Assembly (NCBI RefSeq): GCF_004331735.1
Contig: NZ_SJSO01000014.1
Location: 86,009 to 150,008, forward strand
Length of the DNA: 64,000 bases
Origin: Pedobacter psychrodurus
Lineage (GTDB): Bacteria > Bacteroidota > Bacteroidia > Sphingobacteriales > Sphingobacteriaceae
Reading direction: 5' to 3'
Under the pieces are notes generated by a model. The model made no database searches and was not told the origin of the DNA. It saw only the letters and a program-made list of their open reading frames with translations. Shown here piece after piece: positions 36,302-44,764 of the stretch. The translations under genes and the position numbers were made by a program. The stretch's first letter is position 1, and every line of letters starts with the position of its first letter.

Positions 36302-36627
36302 TTCATTGGTACATCAGTTCAATAGTCATTGCAATGGCCTATTGGTTCATAGTTGATGGTTGTTAGTTAATGGCCAACTAGCCTATAGCGACAGACTAGT
36401 AGATCATAGCTGATGGTTTGTTGGGTCATAGCTTAGAGGTTAATCGGTTAACTGTTATAATTGGTTAATTGTTCAAAGCTACAGCCTATTGGATTATCGT
36501 TGATGGTTTATTTATTAATAACCTAGAACTTAATTGGTCAATTAATTTGCAACACATCAATTAAGCAGCATGGCTATCAACCACGTGACCATTAACAATT
36601 AACCTCATATCAAATTCTTTCCTTATT
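36302..36627. other. Low-complexity island of GGTTAATTG-like words
   Basis: Over 300 bp of short recurring words such as ATTGGTTCAT, GTTGATGG, GGTTAATTG and CAATTAACC. Forward words prevail on the left and their complements on the right, so the whole can fold back. No gene was found. Confidence 0.65.
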
Positions 36628-36654
36628 TTGCTAAAAATTCATCTAGCCAAAAAC

Positions 36655-37515
36655 ATGAGCCAAAACAACTTCAAATTAGTGGAATGTCCACGCGATGCCA
36701 TGCAGGGCTTATATGATTTTGTTCCAACGGAACTTAAATCTGAGTATCTAAACCTCTTGCTCCAGGTTGGTTTTGACACACTCGATTTTGGAAGTTTTGT
36801 TTCACCTAAAGCCATTCCACAAATGGCCGATACTGCCGAAGTTTTAGCACAACTCGATTTAAGCAATACCACTACAAAGCTTTTGGCCATTGTAGCCAAT
36901 TTAAAGGGCGTAGAGAACGCTATAAAGCATCAGACAGTCAATTACCTTGGTTTCCCATTTTCGATCTCAGAAACCTTCCAACAGCGTAACACCAATTCAA
37001 GTATCGCACAATCATTAAGTACGGTGGAAGAAATGCTCTCTATTTGCGCTAAAAACAACAAGAAAGCGGTTGTTTATCTGTCGATGGGTTTTGGAAATCC
37101 TTATGGTGACGAATGGAATTATGAAATTGTTGAAAAATGGGCTGATGTGCTGGTGAGTAAGGGTGTGGAGATTTTATCGCTTGCTGATACAGTAGGGGTT
37201 TCGACACCAGAAAAGATCGAAAGTATCCTGCCAAAACTAATTTCAAGGTTTAACAGTACTGAAATTGGCATCCATTTACACTCCACTCCTGTCGAGCGCT
37301 TAGAGAAGATAGAAGCTGCTTATCGTTCGGGCGTAAAACGCATTGATTCCGCTTTAAAAGGCTTTGGTGGCTGTCCGATGGCTGCAGATGACCTCACAGG
37401 CAACATTGCTACCGAAGATGTAATTGGCTATTTGAATACTAAAGGAGAGAATTTAAATCTGAATATGGATAAGTGGAATGAAGCAATGGCTTTGTCAGGG
37501 AGGATATTTGGGTAG
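36655..37515 (+). CDS. Hydroxymethylglutaryl-CoA lyase-like enzyme
   Basis: 286 residues from the ATG at 36655; the preceding in-frame TTG at 36628 lies in promoter-like DNA. It belongs to the DRE-TIM aldolases: VECPRDAMQG stands in the place of the usual D-x-R-E-G-x-Q motif, with GFDTLDFGSFVSPKAIPQMADT next and the late GCPMAADDLTGN close to the HMGL signature GGCP.AxGxxGN. It would cleave HMG-CoA to acetyl-CoA and acetoacetate in leucine breakdown. The leucine-type dehydrogenase at 60 kb would start that route, but the genes are not linked. Confidence 0.85.
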   Translation: MSQNNFKLVECPRDAMQGLYDFVPTELKSEYLNLLLQVGFDTLDFGSFVSPKAIPQMADTAEVLAQLDLSNTTTKLLAIVANLKGVENAIKHQTVNYLGFPFSISETFQQRNTNSSIAQSLSTVEEMLSICAKNNKKAVVYLSMGFGNPYGDEWNYEIVEKWADVLVSKGVEILSLADTVGVSTPEKIESILPKLISRFNSTEIGIHLHSTPVERLEKIEAAYRSGVKRIDSALKGFGGCPMAADDLTGNIATEDVIGYLNTKGENLNLNMDKWNEAMALSGRIFG

Positions 37516-37540
37516 TTTTTTACCATATCCAACGCGCTGT

Positions 37541-37624
37541 CGTCATTTCGAGCGGAGTGAAACGCAGTCGAGAAATCTATATCAAAAGATTTCTCCATTT
37601 CGCTGCGCTTCAGTCGAAATGACG
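37541..37624. repeat. Long hairpin repeat, CGTC...GACG family
   Basis: Left arm CGTCATTTCGAGCGGAGTG, inner AGAAATCT and AGATTTCT, right arm CAGTCGAAATGACG. It is the best-preserved copy in the window, immediately after the HMG-CoA lyase gene, and could act as a terminator-like structure. Confidence 0.8.
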
Positions 37625-37658
37625 GCACTAATAATTCATGCCTCCGTGGCTAATTATA

Positions 37659-38081
37659 TCACACTTTCTTCACCATTTTAAAGTGCTGTATACCAGCCTC
37701 TTCAAATTGCTCACCCTCAGCTACAAAACCAAATTTGGCGTACAAACTCATAGCATCTAATTGCGAGTTCAGGTAAATATAATGCGCATCCTCCGGCAGA
37801 TCAGATAAAGCCTCAGCTATCAGTGCACGGCCAACTCCTTGCCCTCTAAAATCTTTTAAAACGGCAAAACGCTCTAACTTGTAACCATTATCCGTTTTAC
37901 GCCATCTGCAGGCACCACAGGGCTGTCCGTTGTTCGTTGCCAGAAAATGTATAGATTCATCTTCATGTTCCCACTCTAATTCCGGTGGACAGTTCTGTTC
38001 ATCTACAAATACAATTTTACGGATAGCAAATACTTTATCTAAATCTTCGGGATGGTTAACTTTTTGAACTTGTAGACTCAT
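37659..38081 (-). CDS. GNAT-family N-acetyltransferase
   Basis: 140 residues. The acetyl-CoA binding motif RGQGVGRALIAEA is at about 77-89, and the overall pattern (FAIRKIVFVDEQNCPPELEWEHEDE) is that of ElaA/YjgM-like GNATs. The substrate is unknown. Its start overlaps the 3' end of the upstream iron-permease-like gene by 26 bp, so the two are probably translationally linked. Confidence 0.88.
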   Translation of the reverse strand: MSLQVQKVNHPEDLDKVFAIRKIVFVDEQNCPPELEWEHEDESIHFLATNNGQPCGACRWRKTDNGYKLERFAVLKDFRGQGVGRALIAEALSDLPEDAHYIYLNSQLDAMSLYAKFGFVAEGEQFEEAGIQHFKMVKKV

Positions 38082-38562
38082 TATCGTGGTGTTTAAAGTG
38101 TTTATTCGATTTTAATTTCAATTCATTGAGCTCTTTGGCCACATCTATTGAATGCGAACAATGAATATCGGCCTCTTTTTTGGCAAGTGTAGCAATCGTA
38201 ACGTAAAATTTATGCAACTGATCCAATTCTTTTTCGCTCAAGTCTTCAATATCTACCATCCGGTTGCTTGCACCTTGCTGTGCTGCAATCAATTCGTTTA
38301 ATTTTAACTGAATGGCTTTACCGTCTTTATTCTGCGCCTTTTGAATTAAAAAAACCATTAAAAAGGTAATAATTGTTGTACCCGTATTAATCACCAATTG
38401 CCAGGTTTCAGAGTAATCGAAAAGCGGACCTGTTACCGCCCAAAGAACCACAATCGCCGTTGCAGCTATAAATGCAACAGAGCTGCCAGTAAATTTGGTT
38501 GCCGCATTGGCAAATTTCTCGAAAAAATTATTTTTTTTGGTATCGTTTTTAGATTTTGCCAT
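38056..38562 (-). CDS. Low-affinity iron permease-like membrane protein
   Basis: 168 residues from the ATG at 38562; the frame stays open to 38610, but that stretch overlaps a terminator hairpin. Two membrane helices (about 25-42 and 55-75, FIAATAIVVLWAVTGPLFDYS, then INTGTTIITFLMVFLIQ) with the following DGKAIQLKLNELI segment match family PF04120. Despite the name its transport activity is little tested in bacteria. A charged tail follows and overlaps the GNAT gene. Confidence 0.8.
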   Translation of the reverse strand: MAKSKNDTKKNNFFEKFANAATKFTGSSVAFIAATAIVVLWAVTGPLFDYSETWQLVINTGTTIITFLMVFLIQKAQNKDGKAIQLKLNELIAAQQGASNRMVDIEDLSEKELDQLHKFYVTIATLAKKEADIHCSHSIDVAKELNELKLKSNKHFKHHDNESTSSKS

Positions 38563-38601
38563 TACAATTTGTTTGCTTAAATATAACCATAAAACAAACA
38601 A

Positions 38602-38632
38602 AAGCGCCATAAGTTTTTAAACCCATGGCGCT
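38602..38632 (-). terminator. Terminator after fbaA
   Basis: On the minus strand AGCGCCAT and ATGGCGCT arms surround a 14-base loop, followed by TTTGTTTGTTTT. It overlaps the longest possible start of the next gene and supports the shorter start at 38562. Confidence 0.7.
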
Positions 38633-38711
38633 TTTGCTTTACGTTGTAATGTTAGAAAGGTTGGAATGTTGTAACGTTAAAACCTTTCAACTTTCCAACA
38701 TTCCAATCTCC

Positions 38712-39791
38712 TTATAATTTGTCGTTTACGTTAATACAGTTCAGATCTTCAAAAGCAGTAGTTAAACGCTTAACAAAAGTTTCTTCACCTTTACGCAACC
38801 AAACGCGTGGATCGTAATATTTTTTATTTGGTTTATCATCGCCATCAGGGTTACCAATCTGGCCTTGAAGATAAGCTTCGTTCTTTTTATAATACTCTAA
38901 AATACCTTCCCAAAATGCCCACTGCATATCGGTATCGATATTCATTTTAATTGCACCGTAAGAAATTGCTTCTCTAATTTCTTCCTGAGTAGAACCAGAA
39001 CCACCGTGGAATACGAAATTAATCGGTTTCTCTGCAGTTAAGCTGAATTTTTCTTTGATAAAATCCTGAGAGTTTTTCAAAATTACCGGTTGCAATTTTA
39101 CGTTACCTGGTTTATAAACACCGTGTACGTTACCAAAGGCAGCTGCAACCGTAAAACGAGGAGAAACTTTGCTTAATTCTTCGTAAGCATAAGCCACTTC
39201 GCTAGGTTGAGTATATAATTTAGAGCTGTCTACATCGCTGTTATCAACACCATCTTCCTCACCACCTGTAACACCAAGTTCGATTTCGATAGTCATATTC
39301 ATTTTAGCCATGCGTGCTAAGTATTTAGCAGAAATTTCCATGTTTTCTTCGATCGACTCCTCAGACAAATCCAACATGTGTGATGAAAACAAAGGCTTTC
39401 CAGTTTCAGCGAAGAATTTTTCACCGTGGTCTAAAAGTCCATCAATCCAAGGCAATAATTTTTTAGCGGCGTGGTCGGTATGTAAAACCACGGCAACACC
39501 ATAATGCTCTGCCAATAAATGTACATGTTTAGCTGCCGATACAGCACCTAAAATACATGCTTGCAATTTCTCATTATCTAAAGATTTGCCCGCATAAAAT
39601 TGCGCACCGCCATTAGATAATTGAATCATAACAGGCGAATTTACTGCCTTAGCAGTCTCCAATACCGCGTTAACCGTATTTGTACCGGTTACGTTTACTG
39701 CTGGTAAAGCAAACTGATGTTTTTTAGCCTGCTCAAACAATTCTTGAACGGCATCTCCGTAAATTACGCCTTTGTAGCCTTTTAAACTCAT
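38712..39791 (-). CDS. fbaA: Class II fructose-bisphosphate aldolase
   Basis: 359 residues, as in E. coli FbaA. The zinc ligands are visible in LHTDHAAKKLLPW (about 108-120), GVTGGEEDGV and FGNVHGVY; the phosphate-binding FHGGSGST lies near 266. It cleaves or forms fructose-1,6-bisphosphate in glycolysis and gluconeogenesis. It diverges from accD across a 310-bp gap holding a duplicated 17-bp motif that may be regulatory. Confidence 0.97.
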   Translation of the reverse strand: MSLKGYKGVIYGDAVQELFEQAKKHQFALPAVNVTGTNTVNAVLETAKAVNSPVMIQLSNGGAQFYAGKSLDNEKLQACILGAVSAAKHVHLLAEHYGVAVVLHTDHAAKKLLPWIDGLLDHGEKFFAETGKPLFSSHMLDLSEESIEENMEISAKYLARMAKMNMTIEIELGVTGGEEDGVDNSDVDSSKLYTQPSEVAYAYEELSKVSPRFTVAAAFGNVHGVYKPGNVKLQPVILKNSQDFIKEKFSLTAEKPINFVFHGGSGSTQEEIREAISYGAIKMNIDTDMQWAFWEGILEYYKKNEAYLQGQIGNPDGDDKPNKKYYDPRVWLRKGEETFVKRLTTAFEDLNCINVNDKL

Positions 39792-39890
39792 TTCTTGTTA
39801 ATTTTATTAAGTCCGAAGTTATAAAAAAAAATAACATTCCAAGCTTTTCTAACAACAGAATTATTTGCTTAACAGCAAAATAAGGCCTAT

Positions 39891-39930
39891 TTAGTGTAAA
39901 AAACACATTATCCTTAGTGTAAAAAACACA
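39891..39930. promoter_or_regulatory. Duplicated GTGT-AAAAA-ACAC motif between fbaA and accD
   Basis: TTAGTGTAAAAAACACA occurs exactly at 39891-39907 and again at 39914-39930, a 23-bp period (about two helical turns). Each copy contains a GTGT/ACAC dyad. Position, about 100 bp upstream of fbaA, suits an operator; no regulator is identified. Confidence 0.5.
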
Positions 39931-40101
39931 CACTATAGTTAACAATTTGCAGTTGGCAATGAGCAAAGGAAAGTTTTTAAGCACTTCTGTAATTGGCAAT
40001 CAACTATCAACCAACTAACCATCGACTATTTTTACATCTAAATAAGGTTCTACTTTATTATATTTTTCGTTTCTTTGCAATCCAATTCTTTAAAAAATTA
40101 T

Positions 40102-40947
40102 ATGGCTTGGTTTAAAAGAGAGAATAAAGGTATCATTACCACAACAGAAGAGAAGAAGGAAGCACCAGATGGATTGTGGAATAAGTGTCCAAATTGTAAG
40201 AAACCGCTACATCAGGCAGAACTTCAGGAAAACAAATACGTTTGTCATTACTGCGATTACCACCTGAGAGTGGGCTCAAAAGAATATTTCGAGGTTTTAT
40301 TTGATAATAACGAGTTTAAAGAGCTGTTCCCTAACCTAACATCAGGCGACCCTTTAAATTTTAACGATAACAAACCTTACACCGACAGAATTAAAGAAAG
40401 TCAGGCTAAAACAGGCTTAAAAGATGCTATCCGTGCAGGTGTTGGTAAAATCGAAGGACAAGATCTTGTTATAGCCTGTATGGATTTCGCTTTTATTGGC
40501 GGTTCAATGGGCTCGGTTGTAGGAGAAAAGATTGCAAGATCGATCGATTATAGTATCAAACATAAAGTTCCGTTCCTGATGATTTCTAAATCAGGTGGTG
40601 CGCGTATGATGGAAGCCGCATTTTCATTAATGCAAATGGCTAAAACGTCAGCTAAACTCGCTTTATTGGGTCAGGCTAAAGTTCCATATATCTCTTTATT
40701 AACCGATCCAACAACAGGTGGTGTAACGGCATCATACGCGATGTTAGGCGATATCAATATTGCAGAACCTGGTGCACTGATTGGTTTTGCTGGTCCGCGG
40801 GTAATTAAAGAAACCATTAAAAAAGACTTACCAAAAGGTTTCCAAACCTCAGAATTCGTTCTTGAACATGGTTTCCTCGATTTTATTGTGGATAGAAGAG
40901 CCATGAAAGCTAAATTGGGCGCTTTTATTAAAATGATGAATAATTAA
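40102..40947 (+). CDS. accD: Acetyl-CoA carboxylase carboxyltransferase beta subunit
   Basis: 281 residues from the ATG at 40102 (MAWFKRENKGI, the conserved family start). The N-terminal zinc ribbon has CPNC near 34 and CHYC near 53. The carboxyltransferase core shows GGSMGSVVGEKIARSID and SGGARMMEAAFSLMQMAKT. With AccA it carboxylates acetyl-CoA for fatty-acid synthesis. AccA and AccBC are not in the window. Confidence 0.96.
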   Translation: MAWFKRENKGIITTTEEKKEAPDGLWNKCPNCKKPLHQAELQENKYVCHYCDYHLRVGSKEYFEVLFDNNEFKELFPNLTSGDPLNFNDNKPYTDRIKESQAKTGLKDAIRAGVGKIEGQDLVIACMDFAFIGGSMGSVVGEKIARSIDYSIKHKVPFLMISKSGGARMMEAAFSLMQMAKTSAKLALLGQAKVPYISLLTDPTTGGVTASYAMLGDINIAEPGALIGFAGPRVIKETIKKDLPKGFQTSEFVLEHGFLDFIVDRRAMKAKLGAFIKMMNN

Positions 40948-41258
40948 TTTGGTTCATTAGTGCAATCGACTAATAAATGACAGAAACGAAACTATAATAA
41001 GAAAAGCAGGGCTTGAATAACTTCGGTTAATTCAGTCCTGCTTTTCTTATTAAATCCTCGCTACACTGCGGGCTTTCACTTCAATCAGGTTTAATTAACG
41101 TGGGCCAGTGGTTCTTTTGATGGGGTTTTCCCAGCGAGTGCTACAACCACCCTGCCCTGCGGGCACCCTCCGAAAAGCATCGGAGCAAGCTCTCCAAAGG
41201 AAGGGAATAAATAACCACAATTTTTCTTATTTTTAAACTAACCAAACCATAAACTAAA
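40948..41258. other. 311-bp gap with terminator and a degenerate dispersed repeat
   Basis: After the accD terminator there is a C-rich stretch (about 41055-41210) with CGCTACACTGCGGGC, TCAGGTTTAA and ATCGGAGCAAG words related to the secDF-flanking repeat family. No gene. Confidence 0.55.
41001..41049 (+). terminator. Rho-independent terminator of accD
   Basis: AAGAAAAGCAGG pairs with CCTGCTTTTCTT across a 25-nt loop. Confidence 0.75.
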
Positions 41259-41723
41259 ATGAAAAAGTTAGTCCTATTCATCTCCCTGATCACCGCTATG
41301 TTCTCTACGCAGGCTCAGGATAAAAAAACCAAAGTTCCTTACGATGAAGCATTGGCCAAAAAACTCGGTGCCGATAGTTATGGCATGAAAATGTATGTTC
41401 TGGTTATTCTGAAATCAGGTTCGAATATAACCGAAACGAAAGCCAAAACCGATAGTTTATTTGCAGGTCACATGGCAAACATGGGCAAAATGGTCGAAAT
41501 GCAAAAACTCGTAGTCGCAGGCCCGATGGGTAAAAACGATAAAAATTACCGTGGCATTTTCGTTTTAAACACAAAATCGATCGAAGAGGCAAAACAATTA
41601 TTAGAAAGCGATCCGGCAATAAAAGCAAAATTACTAGAACCAGAATTATACAATTGGTACGGTTCGGCAGCACTTGCTGAGTATTTACCTTTTCATGATA
41701 AGATCCAGAAAAAGAGCTTTTAG
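41259..41723 (+). CDS. Exported YCII-related domain protein
   Basis: 154 residues. A signal peptide (about 1-19, MKKLVLFISLITAMFSTQAQ) is followed by a YciI-like alpha/beta domain: YVLVILKSGSN, LFAGHMANMGKMVEMQKLVVAGPMG and IFVLNTKSIEEAKQLLESDPAIKA. The H-x15-GPM spacing recalls the putative catalytic His and Asp of the family. Being exported is atypical and suggests a periplasmic role. The function is unknown. Confidence 0.8.
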   Translation: MKKLVLFISLITAMFSTQAQDKKTKVPYDEALAKKLGADSYGMKMYVLVILKSGSNITETKAKTDSLFAGHMANMGKMVEMQKLVVAGPMGKNDKNYRGIFVLNTKSIEEAKQLLESDPAIKAKLLEPELYNWYGSAALAEYLPFHDKIQKKSF

Positions 41724-41754
41724 CTATTTAGCACGGAAGACCTGGCCCAAGTGA

Positions 41755-41776
41755 GGTCAGATGTTACCATCTGACC
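41755..41776. repeat. GGTCAGATG palindrome, first of two
   Basis: Perfect 9-bp stem GGTCAGATG/CATCTGACC with a four-base loop, 31 bp after the YCII-type stop codon, followed by TTTT. Confidence 0.7.
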
Positions 41777-41813
41777 TTTTATCAAATCTAACTTCTGCAA
41801 AGCACTCAATTTT

Positions 41814-41837
41814 GTGTCAGATGGGAACATCTGACAC
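41814..41837. repeat. GTGTCAGATG palindrome, second of two
   Basis: Perfect 10-bp stem GTGTCAGATG/CATCTGACAC with loop GGAA. It shares the GTCAGATG/CATCTGAC core with the palindrome at 41755-41776. Confidence 0.7.
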
Positions 41838-41949
41838 CACCTCCAACCACCTCGCAACGACTCTACTTACTGCAACATTTCCATTAACATCCGCTAACCC
41901 TACACCTTATTTCATAAATTAGCATATCAAATAATCAACCTAACTAATT

Positions 41950-43497
41950 ATGAATAAAAAACTACTATTTTCTGCACTATTGCTGTGCGCTTCGGCCGGC
42001 GTTTTTGCACAAGACAAGAAAGTAATCGACAATATTGTTAAAGAAGTGAACGAAAATTCTCAATTGGAGAAACTTGCACATGAACTTTTAGATGTTGTTG
42101 GACCACGTTTAGTCGGTTCTCCACAAATGAAACAAGCCAATGATTGGGCCGTAAAAAAATATAGCGATTGGGGTATCTCGGCAAAAAATGAAAAATGGGG
42201 CGAATGGGCCGGCTGGGAAAGAGGCATTACCCACATCGATTTAGTAAGCCCACGCGTTAGAACCTTAGAAGGTACACAATTGGCTTGGAGCCCATCTACC
42301 AATGGTAAAGCCATTAATGCAGAAGCAATTATTCTCCCAGAAATTACAGATTCGGTATCTTTTCAAAAATGGTTACCCAATGTAAAGGGCAAAATCGTCT
42401 TGATTTCTATGAATCAACTTTCTGGCCGACCAGAAAAAAACTGGGAGGAATTTGCCACCAAAGATTTGTTCGAAAAGTTTAAAAAAGAAAAAGCCGATGC
42501 CGCTAAAGCATGGACAGCGAGTTTAGCTAAAACGGGTTTAACAGCAAAAACGCTTCCTGTAGCTATAGAAAATGCAGGTGCAGTAGCGGTAGTGATCAAT
42601 AACTGGTCGCAGGGTTTTGGTGTAGATAAAATTTTTGGTGCAAATACAAAAAAGGTCCCAACTTTAGATTTATCAGTTGAAGATTATGGTTTAGTTTACC
42701 GCTTGGTACTGAATGGTGATAAACCTAAACTAAGAATCGAAGCAGATTCTAAGAAATTAGGCACTGTGCCAACCTTTAATACCCTAGCTGAAATAAAAGG
42801 CACACAGAAACCAAATGAGTATGTAATGTTATCGGCACATTTCGATTCGTGGGATGGCGCAAGTGGCGCTACTGATAACGGCTCAGGAACCATTTTAATG
42901 ATGGAAGCCATGCGCATTCTAAAAAAAATCTATCCCAACCCAAAACGTACTATCTTGGTTGGGCACTGGGGAAGCGAAGAGCAAGGTTTAAATGGATCAA
43001 GGGCTTTTGTAGAAGATCATCCAGAGATTGTAAACAATCTTCAGGCTTTGTTTAACCAGGATAACGGTACAGGTCGTGTGGTTAATATCGGTGGCCAAGG
43101 ATTCGCTAAATCAAAAGATTACATTACCCGTTGGTTGGCTGCAGTACCAGACACCATTAAAAACCAGATCAAAACCAGTTTCCCGGGATCACCTGGTGCT
43201 GGAGGATCAGACTTTGCTTCATTTGTAGCTGCCGGAGCATTGGGTTACTCGTTAAGCTCTACCAGCTGGGATTATGGAACGTATACCTGGCATACCAACC
43301 GAGACAGTTACGATAAATTGGTTTTCGACGAAATTAGAAGTAATGTGATTTTAGCCGCCATTATGGTTTATATGGCTTGCGAGGATCCTGAGAAAACCTC
43401 GAACGAAAAAGCCACAGATTTACCTGTAAACGAACGTACCGGAAAACCGGCAACATGGCCGGTACAAACAAAATCGAACAGAAAAGGTGGGTTGTAG
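41950..43497 (+). CDS. Exported M28-family carboxypeptidase Q-like peptidase
   Basis: 515 residues with a cleavable signal peptide (about 1-20). A PA-type insert (about 120-260) lies before the M28 catalytic domain: LSAHFDSWDGASGATDNGSGT near 296-316 supplies His and Asp ligands, GSEEQGLNGSRAF near 343 the catalytic and ligand glutamates, and the late YTWHTNRDSYDKL the last histidine. It is like eukaryotic carboxypeptidase Q/plasma glutamate carboxypeptidase. It acts on peptides in the envelope or outside. Confidence 0.9.
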   Translation: MNKKLLFSALLLCASAGVFAQDKKVIDNIVKEVNENSQLEKLAHELLDVVGPRLVGSPQMKQANDWAVKKYSDWGISAKNEKWGEWAGWERGITHIDLVSPRVRTLEGTQLAWSPSTNGKAINAEAIILPEITDSVSFQKWLPNVKGKIVLISMNQLSGRPEKNWEEFATKDLFEKFKKEKADAAKAWTASLAKTGLTAKTLPVAIENAGAVAVVINNWSQGFGVDKIFGANTKKVPTLDLSVEDYGLVYRLVLNGDKPKLRIEADSKKLGTVPTFNTLAEIKGTQKPNEYVMLSAHFDSWDGASGATDNGSGTILMMEAMRILKKIYPNPKRTILVGHWGSEEQGLNGSRAFVEDHPEIVNNLQALFNQDNGTGRVVNIGGQGFAKSKDYITRWLAAVPDTIKNQIKTSFPGSPGAGGSDFASFVAAGALGYSLSSTSWDYGTYTWHTNRDSYDKLVFDEIRSNVILAAIMVYMACEDPEKTSNEKATDLPVNERTGKPATWPVQTKSNRKGGL

Positions 43498-43519
43498 ATA
43501 AGATTTGAATACGTTTTTA

Positions 43520-43552
43520 AAGGAGCATTTGGAAACAAGTGCTCTTTTTTTG
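43520..43552 (+). terminator. Terminator of the M28 carboxypeptidase gene
   Basis: Imperfect GGAGCATTT / AAGTGCTC stem followed by a run of seven T. Confidence 0.65.
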
Positions 43553-43578
43553 TTTTATTGCAGAAATCTTAAACACGC

Positions 43579-43641
43579 TGTCATGCTGAGGTACGAAGCA
43601 TCTGCAACTATGAAAAAGATGCTTCGTGCCTCAGCCTAACA
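43579..43641. repeat. Inverted repeat of the TGTCATGCTGAGG family
   Basis: Left arm TGTCATGCTGAGG plus TACGAAGCATCT; right arm AGATGCTTCGTGCC plus TCAGCCTAACA. Same family as 8615-8678. It lies between convergent genes. Confidence 0.75.
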
Positions 43642-43647
43642 AGAAAT

Positions 43648-44655
43648 TTATTCCTCTTTCTTCTGAAACTTATAAAACAAATATCCCAGAAAAGGTAAAA
43701 TCAACACACTCCCGAGCAAAAGTGCTAAACCTAAACTGTAAATAGTTTTTTCTGGTCCGACTGTTTCGAGTAGTGAAATCGCATCTCCGTTTTTTAAACG
43801 GATAAAATTTGGAAAATGCGCATAACTAATTGCCAATAGAATCATGGTGACCTGAAAGCCTGCTAAAACACGCAATATCTTTGTTTTACCCCTAAGCAGT
43901 AAGTACCACAACAAAACCAGAGATAAACTCGCCAGAATGATGGCAGATAAACCCACATTACTTTTAAAAACCCAATCAATCAATGGAATTCCATCCCTTT
44001 GGGCAGCAATAAAAACCATCGCACCAAAAACTACAGCGGCTACATTCATAAATTCAGCTTTTTTAATGAAACGGCGTTTATCATGCGCTTCTTTTGTTTC
44101 ACCTATAAGGTAAATAGCGGCAAGGAAACCACAGAGCGCAACCGTAAACAAGCCCACAGCAACAGAAAACCAGTTCAGCCAACCCGAAATATAGGCAGTA
44201 TAAAAATCGGTCGCCTGAGTGTTTATATGCCCCGAAATTAAGCTTCCGGCAATAATACCAAGAAACAGTGCCGTAACAAAACTCGAATACCTGAATATAC
44301 GGTTATACAGCCAATGCATATCATCTTTAACGGCATCATAATGACGGAATACAAATGCGGTACCGCGCGCAATAATCCCGATGAGCATAATCGCCAAAGG
44401 AATATGCAGGTAAACCGACATCGTGGTATAAATATGTGGGAAACCCACAAAAAGTATCACAATTGCAATAATCAGCCACATGTGGTTGGCTTCCCAAACC
44501 GGACCAATGGCGTGGTACAAGGTTTTACGTGTTCTACTTCTGTTCTTTGTTGAAGTAAAAAGCTCAATAATTCCTGCGCCAAAATCGGCACCTCCCAATA
44601 AAAAGTAGAGCAGGATGGCCATGCATAAAAATGTAATTACAATTTGTTCCATCAT
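43648..44655 (-). CDS. cydB: Cytochrome bd oxidase subunit II
   Basis: 335 residues with eight or nine hydrophobic helices. The conserved start FLLGGADFGAGIIELF and the HAIGPVWEANHMWLIIAIVILFVGFPHIYTT block are typical of CydB. With CydA it forms the cytoplasmic-membrane quinol oxidase with very high oxygen affinity. It follows cydA after a 109-bp gap. I saw no CydX-sized gene behind it. Confidence 0.95.
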   Translation of the reverse strand: MMEQIVITFLCMAILLYFLLGGADFGAGIIELFTSTKNRSRTRKTLYHAIGPVWEANHMWLIIAIVILFVGFPHIYTTMSVYLHIPLAIMLIGIIARGTAFVFRHYDAVKDDMHWLYNRIFRYSSFVTALFLGIIAGSLISGHINTQATDFYTAYISGWLNWFSVAVGLFTVALCGFLAAIYLIGETKEAHDKRRFIKKAEFMNVAAVVFGAMVFIAAQRDGIPLIDWVFKSNVGLSAIILASLSLVLLWYLLLRGKTKILRVLAGFQVTMILLAISYAHFPNFIRLKNGDAISLLETVGPEKTIYSLGLALLLGSVLILPFLGYLFYKFQKKEE

Positions 44656-44764
44656 TTATTTTTTTACCACAGATTCAAACAGATAAACACAGATTTTAAG
44701 TAGCTTAATGAGTAAGTATCAGCAACATTATCCGTGTTCATCCTTTTCATCTGTGGTTAATTAA

